NCBI RefSeq assembly: GCF_040744945.1
Contig: NZ_CP160453.1
Span: forward strand, 6,944,001-7,008,000
Source of the DNA: Saccharothrix sp. HUAS TT1
Lineage (GTDB): Bacteria; Actinomycetota; Actinomycetes; Mycobacteriales; Pseudonocardiaceae
Length of the DNA stretch: 64,000 bases
Reading direction: 5' to 3'
In this document: piece by piece, positions 1 through 8,367 of the stretch
How the letters are laid out: each line of letters starts with the position of its first letter
How positions within the stretch are numbered: the stretch's first letter is position 1
Notes under the pieces: model-generated
The model's database searches: none
What the model saw: only the letters and a program-made list of their open reading frames with translations
Told to the model about the DNA's origin: nothing
Position numbers and translations under genes: made by a program

Positions 1-80
1 CTTCCGCTGCTTTGCCACGGCTCCTCCAGCACTCGGCGTTCGCTGCTTGCACTCGAACAACCGTTCCCGGATGGAAGGGC

Positions 81-1454
81 TCAGCCGCCCAGCAGCCCGG
101 GCATGAGGTGCACCTGCTCGGCCAGCGTCGGCGCCCATGCGGGATGCTCGACGTCCGGCAGGTCTGGTTGGGGCGCGCTGCGGCTGCGGATGCCCTCCGC
201 CAACGCCGTCAACCGCAGGGCCAGGGGTTCGTCGTGCTCTGGGGCGACCAGTTCGTCCACCAGGTCCTGGAGCCGGCCCGCAGCGAGTTGCACGTGACTG
301 CGCTGACCGCGGAAGAGGTCGAGCCGAAGTTCCGTGAGCGTCCGCACCGCCTTCCGCTCCAACCGGGCCAGGTCGGCGGCGGGGCCGAGCCTAGGCCGTC
401 GGCGGAACTCGGGGTGGAAGACGTCGATCGTCAGGCGATCCCGCGCGCCGTTCCCGTGCAGAGGCAGGCGTCCGGCCCACACTCCCGACGCCAACAGGCG
501 CAGAGGACCGATCGCCACGGGGAAAGGCGTGTCGGGCTCGTAAACCCGCGCCCACAGTTCGCTCGTTCGAGCCGCTCGCGGACCGGTCAGCACCTCTGCC
601 TCGATGGTGGTGCCCACCACGCGCCAGAACACGTTGTGCTCAACCTCGCGCACCGACTGCGCGGGGACCTGGAGCAGGTCCACGGTGGCCTTCCTCCACT
701 CTCCGCCCTCGTGCGCGTCCGCCTGATGAGGATTCGAGCCCCGAATTTCCAGCTTGTTCAAATGTGCGCGGTCGCCTTCCCCGATGAGTCTTTCGTTGAC
801 GCGGGACAGAGCCTGGCGCAGTCGTGCGGCCTCCGGCTCGACCGGGTCGAGTACAGCCGACGCGGACCGGAAAATCTCCCGGACCTCCGAGGCGGCAGTG
901 GTGTGAACCACCGGTGCGTCGTCCCGCAGCATCCGCTCCACCAGTCCGGTGAGAGGTTCGAGGATGCCGTCGAACGTTCGCCGGGCCGCGTCCTCGCCCT
1001 CGGCCAGCAGGTCCGCGCAGATCAGCGAGAGGTGACCGATCTCCGCGTCGAGCAGCACTTCGTCATAGGGGGTCGGCGCCCAAGCCGCCAGCCACCGGGT
1101 GATCGCCAGTCGGGAGGCCGGGACGTGCAGGTGGCCCGGCTCCCAATCCGGAGTGGCGACCAGGCGCGGTCTCGGGTCCTCAATCGAGGACGCGGCAGAC
1201 CTGGCGGTCAACACCGCCTCGGCGATGTCCCAGCCGTACACCGGTGCCACCCAACCCAGGTCGTCCTCGTCGACGACCGCTTCGATCTCTGCGTGCGGTG
1301 GCTGGTCGGGGGCGAAGGGGTCCACGCTGAGCAGTCCACCCGCCACTACCAGGGATGCAGCCCAAGGCGCGGACCCGTGCGGAGTGCCGATGTGGACGGT
1401 GCCGATGCGGTCGACCGACACCGGGACGCTGGGCTGCTGGTGCGTCTCGGTCAT
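81..1454 (-). CDS. Unassigned protein, third gene of the STAND-NTPase operon
   Basis: The product is 457 aa and I do not recognise the family. No signal peptide or membrane segment is visible, so it is probably cytoplasmic. The ATG at 1452-1454 is chosen because an AGGAGG lies just upstream and because it overlaps the stop of the preceding gene as ATGA, which implies translational coupling. A start further upstream (to 1547) is open but would overlap that gene by about 90 nt. The N-terminal half is acidic with aromatic patches; the last 150 residues are Arg/Leu-rich and probably helical. By position its job should depend on the NTPase encoded at 2934-6653. It could be an effector or an adaptor; the sequence does not decide. 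No gene follows before the window edge, and bases 1-80 hold nothing recognisable. Confidence 0.7.
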   Translation of the reverse strand: MTETHQQPSVPVSVDRIGTVHIGTPHGSAPWAASLVVAGGLLSVDPFAPDQPPHAEIEAVVDEDDLGWVAPVYGWDIAEAVLTARSAASSIEDPRPRLVATPDWEPGHLHVPASRLAITRWLAAWAPTPYDEVLLDAEIGHLSLICADLLAEGEDAARRTFDGILEPLTGLVERMLRDDAPVVHTTAASEVREIFRSASAVLDPVEPEAARLRQALSRVNERLIGEGDRAHLNKLEIRGSNPHQADAHEGGEWRKATVDLLQVPAQSVREVEHNVFWRVVGTTIEAEVLTGPRAARTSELWARVYEPDTPFPVAIGPLRLLASGVWAGRLPLHGNGARDRLTIDVFHPEFRRRPRLGPAADLARLERKAVRTLTELRLDLFRGQRSHVQLAAGRLQDLVDELVAPEHDEPLALRLTALAEGIRSRSAPQPDLPDVEHPAWAPTLAEQVHLMPGLLGG

Positions 1455-2932
1455 GACTCCTCCTGGGAGTTGTCCTGCACGAATCGCCGGAGCGCTTCGA
1501 AGTCCGGGTGCCGCGACGGCTGTCGTGGACAGGTGCGCCGGTGCCACTCGACCAACTCGGTCCAGTCCCGGCTCAACGTGGTCGGCGAGGCGGGGCTGAT
1601 CAACCTCGTCAGGAACGGATCGATGTCCACCGGGGGCGGTCGCTGAGCGTCGGCCTCCCTCGCATCGTGGATGAGGCAGGCCGCATTCTCCAGTTCGCCG
1701 TTCGGCTCAAGTGGTGCCTGAACGGTTGGGGAGTGCACGACCGTTGCGACTCGCGCGTCCTCCACCAGCAGTGTGGAGAAGGCAGAGACGAACGTGATGG
1801 ACAAACTCAGCTTCGGGTCTTCGGATACACCGCGCAACTGGTTGCCGAACAGCCTCACCCACAGCTTGGAGAGCCATGCGGGTTCCACGCTCATCAGCAG
1901 ATCGTCGAGCGAGGCAGGAATTCGATTATTGTGGGCGTTCCACACCAGGCGTTGTGCCTTGAACAAGACACTCTCGACAAATGGGTAGTCCGACACGTCG
2001 TTCCGCTGTCCGATTTCCGTGGAGATCGTGAGGACCAGGGGCAACAACGACCGACGCTCGCCGTCGCTCAGCCCCAGCACAGCCAACCGATGGTTGATCA
2101 CCGACCGAACGAAGTCCTCCGTGGTCATGTCTCGCACGACCGGGTCCGTGTGCACGGACCAGACACCCCGCGAACCGCGACGCTTGAGCAGGGGGCGTAC
2201 CAATGACTCAACGGTGCGGTCCAGCGGAAACGCACCCGACGGGCCGGTGATCCGCAGGCGCGGCGACCGGTGTTCGGACAGGAAGTGACCGGGCAGGTCG
2301 CCGAGCACCCAACGCCATGGTTCACCGGCGACGTACTCCGTCCACTGGTCGTCCCAGTCGTCATGGGTGAGCAGCTTCAACTCGGCGACCATCGGAGCGC
2401 CATCGGGCTCGGGCCACGGTTCGCCCGACTCGACAACCTGCTCCAGGTCCCGCACAGCGGCGGCCCGAGCCAGGAGCGAGCGCAGTCCCTCGATGGACGG
2501 CGGCGGCGCCTCGGCGTCGGCCTCCGGCTCCCCGAACTCGGATCGCAGCAGGGCGATGAGGGAGTCGTCGGTCAGGTCCAGGCTCGGTTCCTCCCGGCAA
2601 CGCCGGTAGAGGCGCTCGTCCAGGCTCGCCGGCGTCCCGAACTTCTCCCGTCGGGCAATCGGCCAGGTCCGACCGAGCAGGTCGCCCAACTCGACCAGCC
2701 ACGGGATCAAGTCGCGCAGAGCCGCACGCAGCCCTGCGGGGTCCTCGGCCTGGGCGGGGTTCCGGTCCCTGCCGAGGGAGAACTGTGGTGCGGTCTCGGC
2801 CAACTTGGGTCGTAAAAGACAGACCCACACCCTTCTCTTCAACGCCCCTCGCGGCGGGCTGATCTTCTCGCGCGTCTCCCTGGGCAGATCCTCGTCCCAG
2901 AACTCCTGCACCACCCCGCCGATGGAAGGCAT
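1451..2932 (-). CDS. Unassigned protein, second gene of the STAND-NTPase operon
   Basis: The product is 493 aa, soluble, and of no family I recognise. The start ATG (2930-2932) is preceded by GGGAG and lies 1 nt after the stop of the NTPase gene; the stop overlaps the next start (ATGA). The three genes are therefore certainly one transcript. The protein is Trp-, Arg- and acid-rich with long predicted helices, has an acidic Pro-rich stretch about one third in (around the EPEADAEAPPP segment), and ends with a short charged helix. No Walker, HExxH, HNH or other catalytic signature was seen. The reading frame opens as far as 3313, but that would sit inside the NTPase gene and lacks an RBS. A partner or effector of the NTPase is the natural inference from context only. 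Confidence 0.7.
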   Translation of the reverse strand: MPSIGGVVQEFWDEDLPRETREKISPPRGALKRRVWVCLLRPKLAETAPQFSLGRDRNPAQAEDPAGLRAALRDLIPWLVELGDLLGRTWPIARREKFGTPASLDERLYRRCREEPSLDLTDDSLIALLRSEFGEPEADAEAPPPSIEGLRSLLARAAAVRDLEQVVESGEPWPEPDGAPMVAELKLLTHDDWDDQWTEYVAGEPWRWVLGDLPGHFLSEHRSPRLRITGPSGAFPLDRTVESLVRPLLKRRGSRGVWSVHTDPVVRDMTTEDFVRSVINHRLAVLGLSDGERRSLLPLVLTISTEIGQRNDVSDYPFVESVLFKAQRLVWNAHNNRIPASLDDLLMSVEPAWLSKLWVRLFGNQLRGVSEDPKLSLSITFVSAFSTLLVEDARVATVVHSPTVQAPLEPNGELENAACLIHDAREADAQRPPPVDIDPFLTRLISPASPTTLSRDWTELVEWHRRTCPRQPSRHPDFEALRRFVQDNSQEES

Positions 2933-2933
2933 G

Positions 2934-5900
2934 TCATCTCCCTCGTGCGCTGTCGAGCAGGCCGCGCAGCGCGTGAACGGTGGAACGAATCTCCAACAGG
3001 TACTTGGTCGGGCTGAACGGCTGGTCCAGAGCAGGCGGCACGAGCGTCGGGTCGTAGCCGACGGTGTCCACCTCGACCCCGTAGGGCAGCGCAAGCATCC
3101 GCAGCGCGGCGGCGTGCTGTGCGGGCACGTAGATCGGGGTGGTGACAGCCAGGATGCGCTGACCGGGAACCAGCTTGGCGAACTGCGTGGCGAACCAGGC
3201 GTAGGAGTCGGGGGTGTTGGCCCGCCGGTGCTCCGGGTCGCTGGACGGCGCGGCGGCCACGGCCACTCGGACGCCGCTGGCAGTTCGATAGCGCCGCACG
3301 CCCCAGGTGCCACCCAGCAGTTCGGACTCCTCGCCCTCGATCGACTCCGGCTCGCCGAGCCCGAACGCGACCCTCGAGCCGCGGTCGAGCGCCTCGTACT
3401 CCTCGCTCAAGTCGGGGTGGCCGGCCTGTCGGGCAAGGTCGAACTCGTCGCCCTTAAATCCGCGATGTCCGCCAAGGGCCACCAACGACCGGGTGGCCAC
3501 CGTGCCGTCGTCGATCAGCTTCGCGGCGTAGTGCGGGCGGTTGATGCAGGCCCGGATCAATCCGCCCAGGATGACGACGTGGTCGTACTCCGCGTGCCGG
3601 GGTTTTTGGACCCGCTGCATCCCGAGGGCGTCGGCGCATACCAGCACCAGGCCCTCCTGCTCCTGGGTGAGCACGAGTTCAGTGGCTTCGTTGCGCTCGC
3701 GCGGCCGACCGGTCAGCGGGTCGATCCGGGTGTCCCAGCGGTCGGTGAAGCCGTGAAGCCAGGCCAGCCGGTCAACCAGGGCCACGTCGCCGTCGGTGAG
3801 GCGCGTGGGGTCGCCGCCGAAGGCCCGCACCAGCTCGGTGATCGGAGGTGAGGCCAGCCAGGTCGCGATGCCCGCGATGACGTCGCCGGAAGAACCGACC
3901 TGGGGCACGGTGTCGAACTCGGTGTGCATAACGACCTTCCTGGTGATCTCGGAGCCGTCCGGTTGCTCCGGATGGGCGAACATGAGGTGCACTTCCCGAT
4001 CCGCGAACTGCGATACGTCGTCGGGGACGACGTAGCCCCCAGGGGCCTGCGCGGTGAGGAGGGCGTGTCGGGCCAGCGCGATTTTCGTGGACAGCAGCAG
4101 CGACTTCGCGGTGTCCGACGAGTCGATGGCTCCCGCCACGGCGCCCCGGGTGCTGGTAGCCCGGAAGGCGAGTTCTGCGGCGCGACGGAGGTGCGCCGTC
4201 TTCTTCTCCCGAGAGTCGGGTAGCAGGACCGCCCGGTAGTAGAAGACCAGCGCCTCGCCGTGCACGCACGAGACGCACTCCTCCAGCTCCTCGGTCCCAT
4301 ACCGGGAGACCCTCAGTTGTCCGACCTTTCGGTAGACCTGTTCCGCGGCATCCAGGTGTGTCCTCGCGTTCGCCGGGTCGTGCTGGGCGAGTACCACCTC
4401 CAGACCACCGAGGTTGAACTCGGCGCGGTCAACGTCCGGGGCCTCCTCCGGGTTCTTGTGGTCCTCGACGTAGAGCCGCCGACGCTCCTCGGCGCTGTGT
4501 CGCAGCATGCGCTCAGCCTCGCGCAGCAGTCCCAGCGCCGCCGCCCGGTCGGTCTCCGTCCCCGCGCGACCGCGTTGGAGCACCCCGACCATCGCCTCGC
4601 CCCTCGAGGCAGCCAGCCGATCCGCCCAGGAGCCACGACCCTCGACCAGTTCGAGGGCAGCCTCCGCGGCGGCGAGACCGTCATCGAGAGCGTCCCGCTT
4701 CGCCTGGCCCTCGAGCGTGCCGCTGCGACGAAATTCGTAGCGGGCCTTGCCGCGCCAGGCATCGGAGAGCCTCCTCCGCATGTCGTCGTCCGGCTCGCCA
4801 TCGGTCAGCTCGATCAGGGTTGAATACCAGCTGGCTGCTATCGCGGCGTCGTGTCGCTCCATCAGCATGGCCAGGGAGTGCACGATCGGCACGTTGTCCG
4901 GCACGGAATCGACCGCGTCGTACATCTCCTTCAACGAGGCTCGGTCGGGTAATCGGTTGAGCAGGGCCCGCACCGGTTCCGCGCCCAGCAGCGCGACGAT
5001 GACCGCACCGTGCTCGGCTCGATCCACTGCGGTGTGCCGGCGGACCGCAGTGCGGAACAGTCGGTGCATCAGGACCGTGTCCATCCGCCGATCGAGCGTG
5101 ACGAGCCCCAAGGCGTCGAGTTGGAGGACGACCTCCTCCACGTCGACGCCGAGCGCCTCACCCAGCGCGCGCATCCCAATGGGCACCGGCGGCAACCACG
5201 CGATAGCGCGGGCGACCCGCGTGACCGTCCAATTCGGCTGTACCGCACGGACGGCGCGCCAGAACTGGTCTGGCGCGGTGGTCACATCACCCAAGGGCTC
5301 CTCGTCCCACCAGTTCCTCCCGGTGGTGTCGCGGAAGCGGCTGCTGGCATCGATCAACAGCGCCCGGCCGCCCAGCGCGGCACGGACCCGGTCGTCCACC
5401 TCGCCGTCGAACGCCGCGCTGACCTCGTCATCGGCTATCGGGCGCAGGGAGAAGAAGCGTTCGACGTGCGTCTCCCAGGCTGAATTGGTGGTCGTGATCA
5501 ACAGCAGTTGCCCCAGCGCGGCGTTCGGCACCGGCAAGCGGCCGAGATCGTGCGGAGGGCCGTCGGCGTTGTCGAGCACCACCACCCAGGGGCCCGGAGC
5601 GGTCTCCAACCGGTGTCGGGCCGCCTCGGCGAACGGCACGAGGTCGACGGTGTCGAGCTGTCCGACTGCCGGACCACCGAGTTGCGCCAGCTCCGCTTCC
5701 GCGAGAGACGTGATGAGCGCGGACCGATCGGTGGCGTCGAGGAACCATCCGCACCCGTCGTCCGCCACGCGGGCCAGCTCGTTGGCGAGCACGCTCTTGC
5801 CGACACCGGATTCACCGGATACGGCAACCACGCCGCGCTGGCCACTCAACTCGGCCAGCGCGGCCAGCTGGTTGCCGTAGACGTGAGCCGAGGGTGAGGA

Positions 5901-6653
5901 CCGCAGCTTCGGGTAGATCGTCGGACGCGAGTTCTCATCGGGCGCGTTGAACTCCGGGTGCGTGGTCGCGTGCAGCGGGATCACGTCCACGAGCACGGCG
6001 AAGCCGTACAGGTCTCCCATGAGCTGGCGCTCACCGGCGGCACACGCGTCGATGTAGTGGGCACCCTGCGGGCGATCCGGCGCGACGAGTGCCTGCGCGA
6101 CATCGACGACCACGCAGGCCGAGCCCTCGAGCCATGTTGGCGTGAGACCGCGGCGCTCGTAGACGTGGGGCTCGGCAGACCTGCGGGTGCGCACCCCGGG
6201 CACGCGCGCAGCCAACTCATTGGCATCGCTCGCCAGGTCCACCATGACCATGGCGTGATCCGCCTGCCCCTTCGTGCCCGCACCCAGGATCACCAGGTAC
6301 GGTCGGAGACCGGCGTCCTTGCACATCGCGGCGAAGACCAGGGTGACATCCAAGCACGTGCCAGAGTGCCGGTGCATGACCCGCGCCTCGCGGATCCGCT
6401 GACCGGCCTCGGCGTGCCATTCCTCCAGGTTGTAGCGGAAACCCCGGGCCCGCAGCCGCTCGTACAGCGACTCCACCACCCTCCCGGCACCCACGACCGG
6501 ACTTACCGCCCTGTTACGGATGTCAAAGGCACGGTCGAGCTGCAGGCCCAAGCCCGGCAGTGTCGCTCGGGTCGCGTAACCGGCCAGCCCGGCGAACCCG
6601 TCCCGATCGGGAACCCACGGACGCCACCGGCCATCGTCGACGCTCTGAGTCAT
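2934..6653 (-). CDS. STAND (NB-ARC-type) NTPase with transglutaminase-like N terminus and DUF218-like C terminus
   Basis: 1239 aa, first gene of a three-gene operon. Start ATG at 6651-6653 follows a GGAGACAGGGG segment. Domains seen: (a) residues about 90-200, a transglutaminase/papain-like fold with a Cys in the GTCLD motif, a His in DHAMV and a possible Asp in VVVDV; (b) residues about 265-420, a STAND P-loop with Walker A GESGVGKS (about 278-285) and Walker B VVVLDNAD (about 355), then a winged-helix region typical of NB-ARC proteins; (c) a long helical, TPR-like region; (d) residues about 1010-1200 resembling the DUF218/YdcF-SanA fold (VVILGG start, later ANTPDS and VTTP..VPAQHAA motifs). 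STAND proteins are regulated switches that oligomerise on sensing a ligand. The N-terminal cysteine-hydrolase domain could be the output. Joining these three domains is unusual; function is inferred. Confidence 0.8.
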   Translation of the reverse strand: MTQSVDDGRWRPWVPDRDGFAGLAGYATRATLPGLGLQLDRAFDIRNRAVSPVVGAGRVVESLYERLRARGFRYNLEEWHAEAGQRIREARVMHRHSGTCLDVTLVFAAMCKDAGLRPYLVILGAGTKGQADHAMVMVDLASDANELAARVPGVRTRRSAEPHVYERRGLTPTWLEGSACVVVDVAQALVAPDRPQGAHYIDACAAGERQLMGDLYGFAVLVDVIPLHATTHPEFNAPDENSRPTIYPKLRSSPSAHVYGNQLAALAELSGQRGVVAVSGESGVGKSVLANELARVADDGCGWFLDATDRSALITSLAEAELAQLGGPAVGQLDTVDLVPFAEAARHRLETAPGPWVVVLDNADGPPHDLGRLPVPNAALGQLLLITTTNSAWETHVERFFSLRPIADDEVSAAFDGEVDDRVRAALGGRALLIDASSRFRDTTGRNWWDEEPLGDVTTAPDQFWRAVRAVQPNWTVTRVARAIAWLPPVPIGMRALGEALGVDVEEVVLQLDALGLVTLDRRMDTVLMHRLFRTAVRRHTAVDRAEHGAVIVALLGAEPVRALLNRLPDRASLKEMYDAVDSVPDNVPIVHSLAMLMERHDAAIAASWYSTLIELTDGEPDDDMRRRLSDAWRGKARYEFRRSGTLEGQAKRDALDDGLAAAEAALELVEGRGSWADRLAASRGEAMVGVLQRGRAGTETDRAAALGLLREAERMLRHSAEERRRLYVEDHKNPEEAPDVDRAEFNLGGLEVVLAQHDPANARTHLDAAEQVYRKVGQLRVSRYGTEELEECVSCVHGEALVFYYRAVLLPDSREKKTAHLRRAAELAFRATSTRGAVAGAIDSSDTAKSLLLSTKIALARHALLTAQAPGGYVVPDDVSQFADREVHLMFAHPEQPDGSEITRKVVMHTEFDTVPQVGSSGDVIAGIATWLASPPITELVRAFGGDPTRLTDGDVALVDRLAWLHGFTDRWDTRIDPLTGRPRERNEATELVLTQEQEGLVLVCADALGMQRVQKPRHAEYDHVVILGGLIRACINRPHYAAKLIDDGTVATRSLVALGGHRGFKGDEFDLARQAGHPDLSEEYEALDRGSRVAFGLGEPESIEGEESELLGGTWGVRRYRTASGVRVAVAAAPSSDPEHRRANTPDSYAWFATQFAKLVPGQRILAVTTPIYVPAQHAAALRMLALPYGVEVDTVGYDPTLVPPALDQPFSPTKYLLEIRSTVHALRGLLDSARGR

Positions 6654-7179
6654 ACCCCTGTCTCCATTCCCAACAGCTCCTCTTGCCTGTGCAGGAACTT
6701 CGTCGACCCTGTACGCAGCGTTACGGGTTGAGCCAGACGGGTGACGCCTCGTAGTCCGCTGCATGATGGCCTGCGCACAACGCATGCCTTACGGTGATTC
6801 TCGGCAAATTTGATCAAGAACAGCTCGGCCGGCTTCAAGGCGGCTTGGACGCAGTCTCCCCGTGCCGGCATCCGGGTCGCCAGAGCACACCGTCCGCATC
6901 GGCAACAACCGACAAAGCCCAGTTCGCACGAACAGCAGGTCGGGACGGCAGATACCCGCGTCACAGGTTCGAACGCTGCCGGGGGTTCGAACTTGCGCGC
7001 CAGCCAGCCATCGCCGCACACCGGCTCCCCCCTGACGGCGCGGACGTCGTCAACGGTGCTCAAGACCTGGTTGACGCAGTAGTCGATCCGGTTCACATGC
7101 CACAGTCGCTGCCTGTTCCAGCACATGGCTTCGACCCCTAGCGATCACCAGGGTGGCGGCGCGGCAGTCCGCGACCAGT

Positions 7180-7310
7180 CGCGTAGTTTCAGACCACTTC
7201 ATGACCACGTCGGTAGTTTGGAGACAGTTCGAACCACTTGGTGGACCGTACCGACAGTTCACACCATCGGGTGACATATTTGGTGCCGTTAAGCGCATTC
7301 ACCCGTTCGG
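7180..7310. repeat. Degenerate direct repeats resembling IS21-family ends
   Basis: Three to four imperfect units of about 30-40 nt repeat the pattern TAGTTT..AGACCACTT..TGACCA: one near 7184, a second near 7213 (GGTAGTTTGGAGACAGTTC) and a third near 7252 (GACAGTTCACACCATCGGG). IS21-type elements of actinomycetes carry multiple terminal repeats of this general look. No istA/istB transposase remains in the window, so this would be a solo end or a relic. Confidence 0.3.
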
Positions 7311-7412
7311 AGCGACCTCTTCGGCATTGGCCAGGACCTGCAGTCATACGCTATCGATGCGAAACCCTCCGAATTGGCCGAACCTCCGGATCGAGCGTGC
7401 TTCTCCAGGCCG

Positions 7413-7448
7413 CCGGGACGACAGGATTGAACCTGCGGCCCCTTGGTG
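7413..7448 (-). other. Decayed 3' half of a tRNA-Pro gene, possible attachment-site relic
   Basis: Read on the minus strand, the stretch ends with a T-arm and acceptor arm: GGGGCCGCAGGTTCAATCC, then CTGTCGTCCCGG. This matches the 3' half of actinomycete tRNA-Pro (CCAAG anticodon stem, CGCAGGTTCAAATCCTG T-arm, CGTCCCG acceptor) except that the T-loop is one base short. The D-arm and 5' acceptor strand are not intact, so it is not a functional tRNA. Site-specific integrases commonly use tRNA 3' ends as attachment sites. Confidence 0.45.
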
Positions 7449-7890
7449 CCCAGGACGGCTAGATCATGCCCTGAACTGCAAAACACCGAAAGCGACATGG
7501 TCGTAGCCGCGATAGCCGTACCGGCGCCCCGACTTGATCGGCGGGCATGAGGTCGCAACGGCTGAGTGCTCCAGTTCAAGCCGCTGCGCCAGCTTCTGAC
7601 ACTTCAGAGAACGGAATGCGCACATGGGAGGTGCGCAGGTCACGAGTTGATGACTGGTGGACCGCCGAACTGAACGGCACCAGGGACTCCCGGCCCACGA
7701 GGCGGCCGGATCACCAACGCCGCACTCCGCTCTTCCTCGTCCACTCCCTCGACCTGTCGCCTGTGAGCGGGGCGGTTGGACCCGGCCGACGTCGGCACCG
7801 CCCGGCGGGCGTGGGTGGTCATCGAAGCCTTCACCACACCGACGCCTGGAACAGCCGAACGAGACGTCGAGATCGGCCGGAGCCGGCTCG

Positions 7891-8367
7891 TCAGGGGAGG
7901 GCGGCGGTGGTGAAGGCGGCGCCGTTGGCGGTCAGGGTCCGGGCGACGCGGCCGGTGGGCGGGGCCTGCAGGACGAACCGGAACGGCACGGGCGCCGCCG
8001 ACTCCGCCGACGACGCCAGCACACCGAGGCCCGCGGCCAGGACCTCGTCCGCTTCGTCCGCGAGCAGGTCGTCGGCGTCCTCGACCACCAGCAGGTACGC
8101 CTCGGCCGGCAGCCAGCTCAGGTCCGACAGCACGTCGCGCAGCGCGTTCCAGTTGCCGCCGAAGTGCGCGGGGAACTGCAGCGCTGCCGCCAGCTCGTCG
8201 AACAGCCCCCTCGCGGTCCGGCACCGGGTTCCCCTGATCCGGCGGACCGCCGCGGTCCGCCGCTCCAGGGACAGCTCGACGGTGGACCTGCCGAGGACGG
8301 CGTGGCTCGCGTCGGTCAGGTGGAACGACGGCGGTCCGGCGCGGAGGAGGTCGGCGAGCCCGCTCAT
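7891..8367 (-). CDS. Barstar-family immunity protein
   Basis: 158 aa. Residues about 47-125 carry the barstar fold signature: a helix (TARGLFDELAAALQ), then FGGNWNALRDVLSDL at 69-83, then a strand (AYLLVVEDAD). Barstars bind and occlude the active site of barnase-type ribonucleases. The neighbour encoded immediately upstream ends in such an RNase domain, and the two genes overlap as ATGA (8364-8367), the classic coupling of toxin and antidote. In barstar the residue after the conserved Trp is an Asp that contacts the catalytic His of barnase; here it is Asn74, so the interface must differ somewhat. N- and C-terminal extensions of about 45 and 35 residues are longer than in classic 90-aa barstar. 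A role in protecting the producer is strongly inferred. Confidence 0.85.
   Translation of the reverse strand: MSGLADLLRAGPPSFHLTDASHAVLGRSTVELSLERRTAAVRRIRGTRCRTARGLFDELAAALQFPAHFGGNWNALRDVLSDLSWLPAEAYLLVVEDADDLLADEADEVLAAGLGVLASSAESAAPVPFRFVLQAPPTGRVARTLTANGAAFTTAALP

Larger units (their letters stand above)
6654..7890. other. Gene-free stretch between the STAND operon and the toxin locus
   Basis: I find no convincing gene in these 1.2 kb. Open frames on both strands are Arg/Pro/Ser-rich without a family signature, and base composition is visibly less GC-rich than in flanking genes. The stretch holds the promoter side of the STAND operon, a set of degenerate repeats (7180-7310) and a decayed tRNA-Pro 3' half (7413-7448), each listed separately. 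Together they suggest the remains of a mobile-element junction. Confidence 0.5.

Noticed and set aside
6650..7126. Cys-rich 158-codon frame upstream of the STAND gene
   Set aside because: No RBS, no homologous pattern, overlaps the STAND start region; the composition is not coding-like.
7413..7520. Functional tRNA gene
   Set aside because: Only the 3' half resembles tRNA-Pro; the T-loop is short, and D-arm and acceptor pairing are missing.
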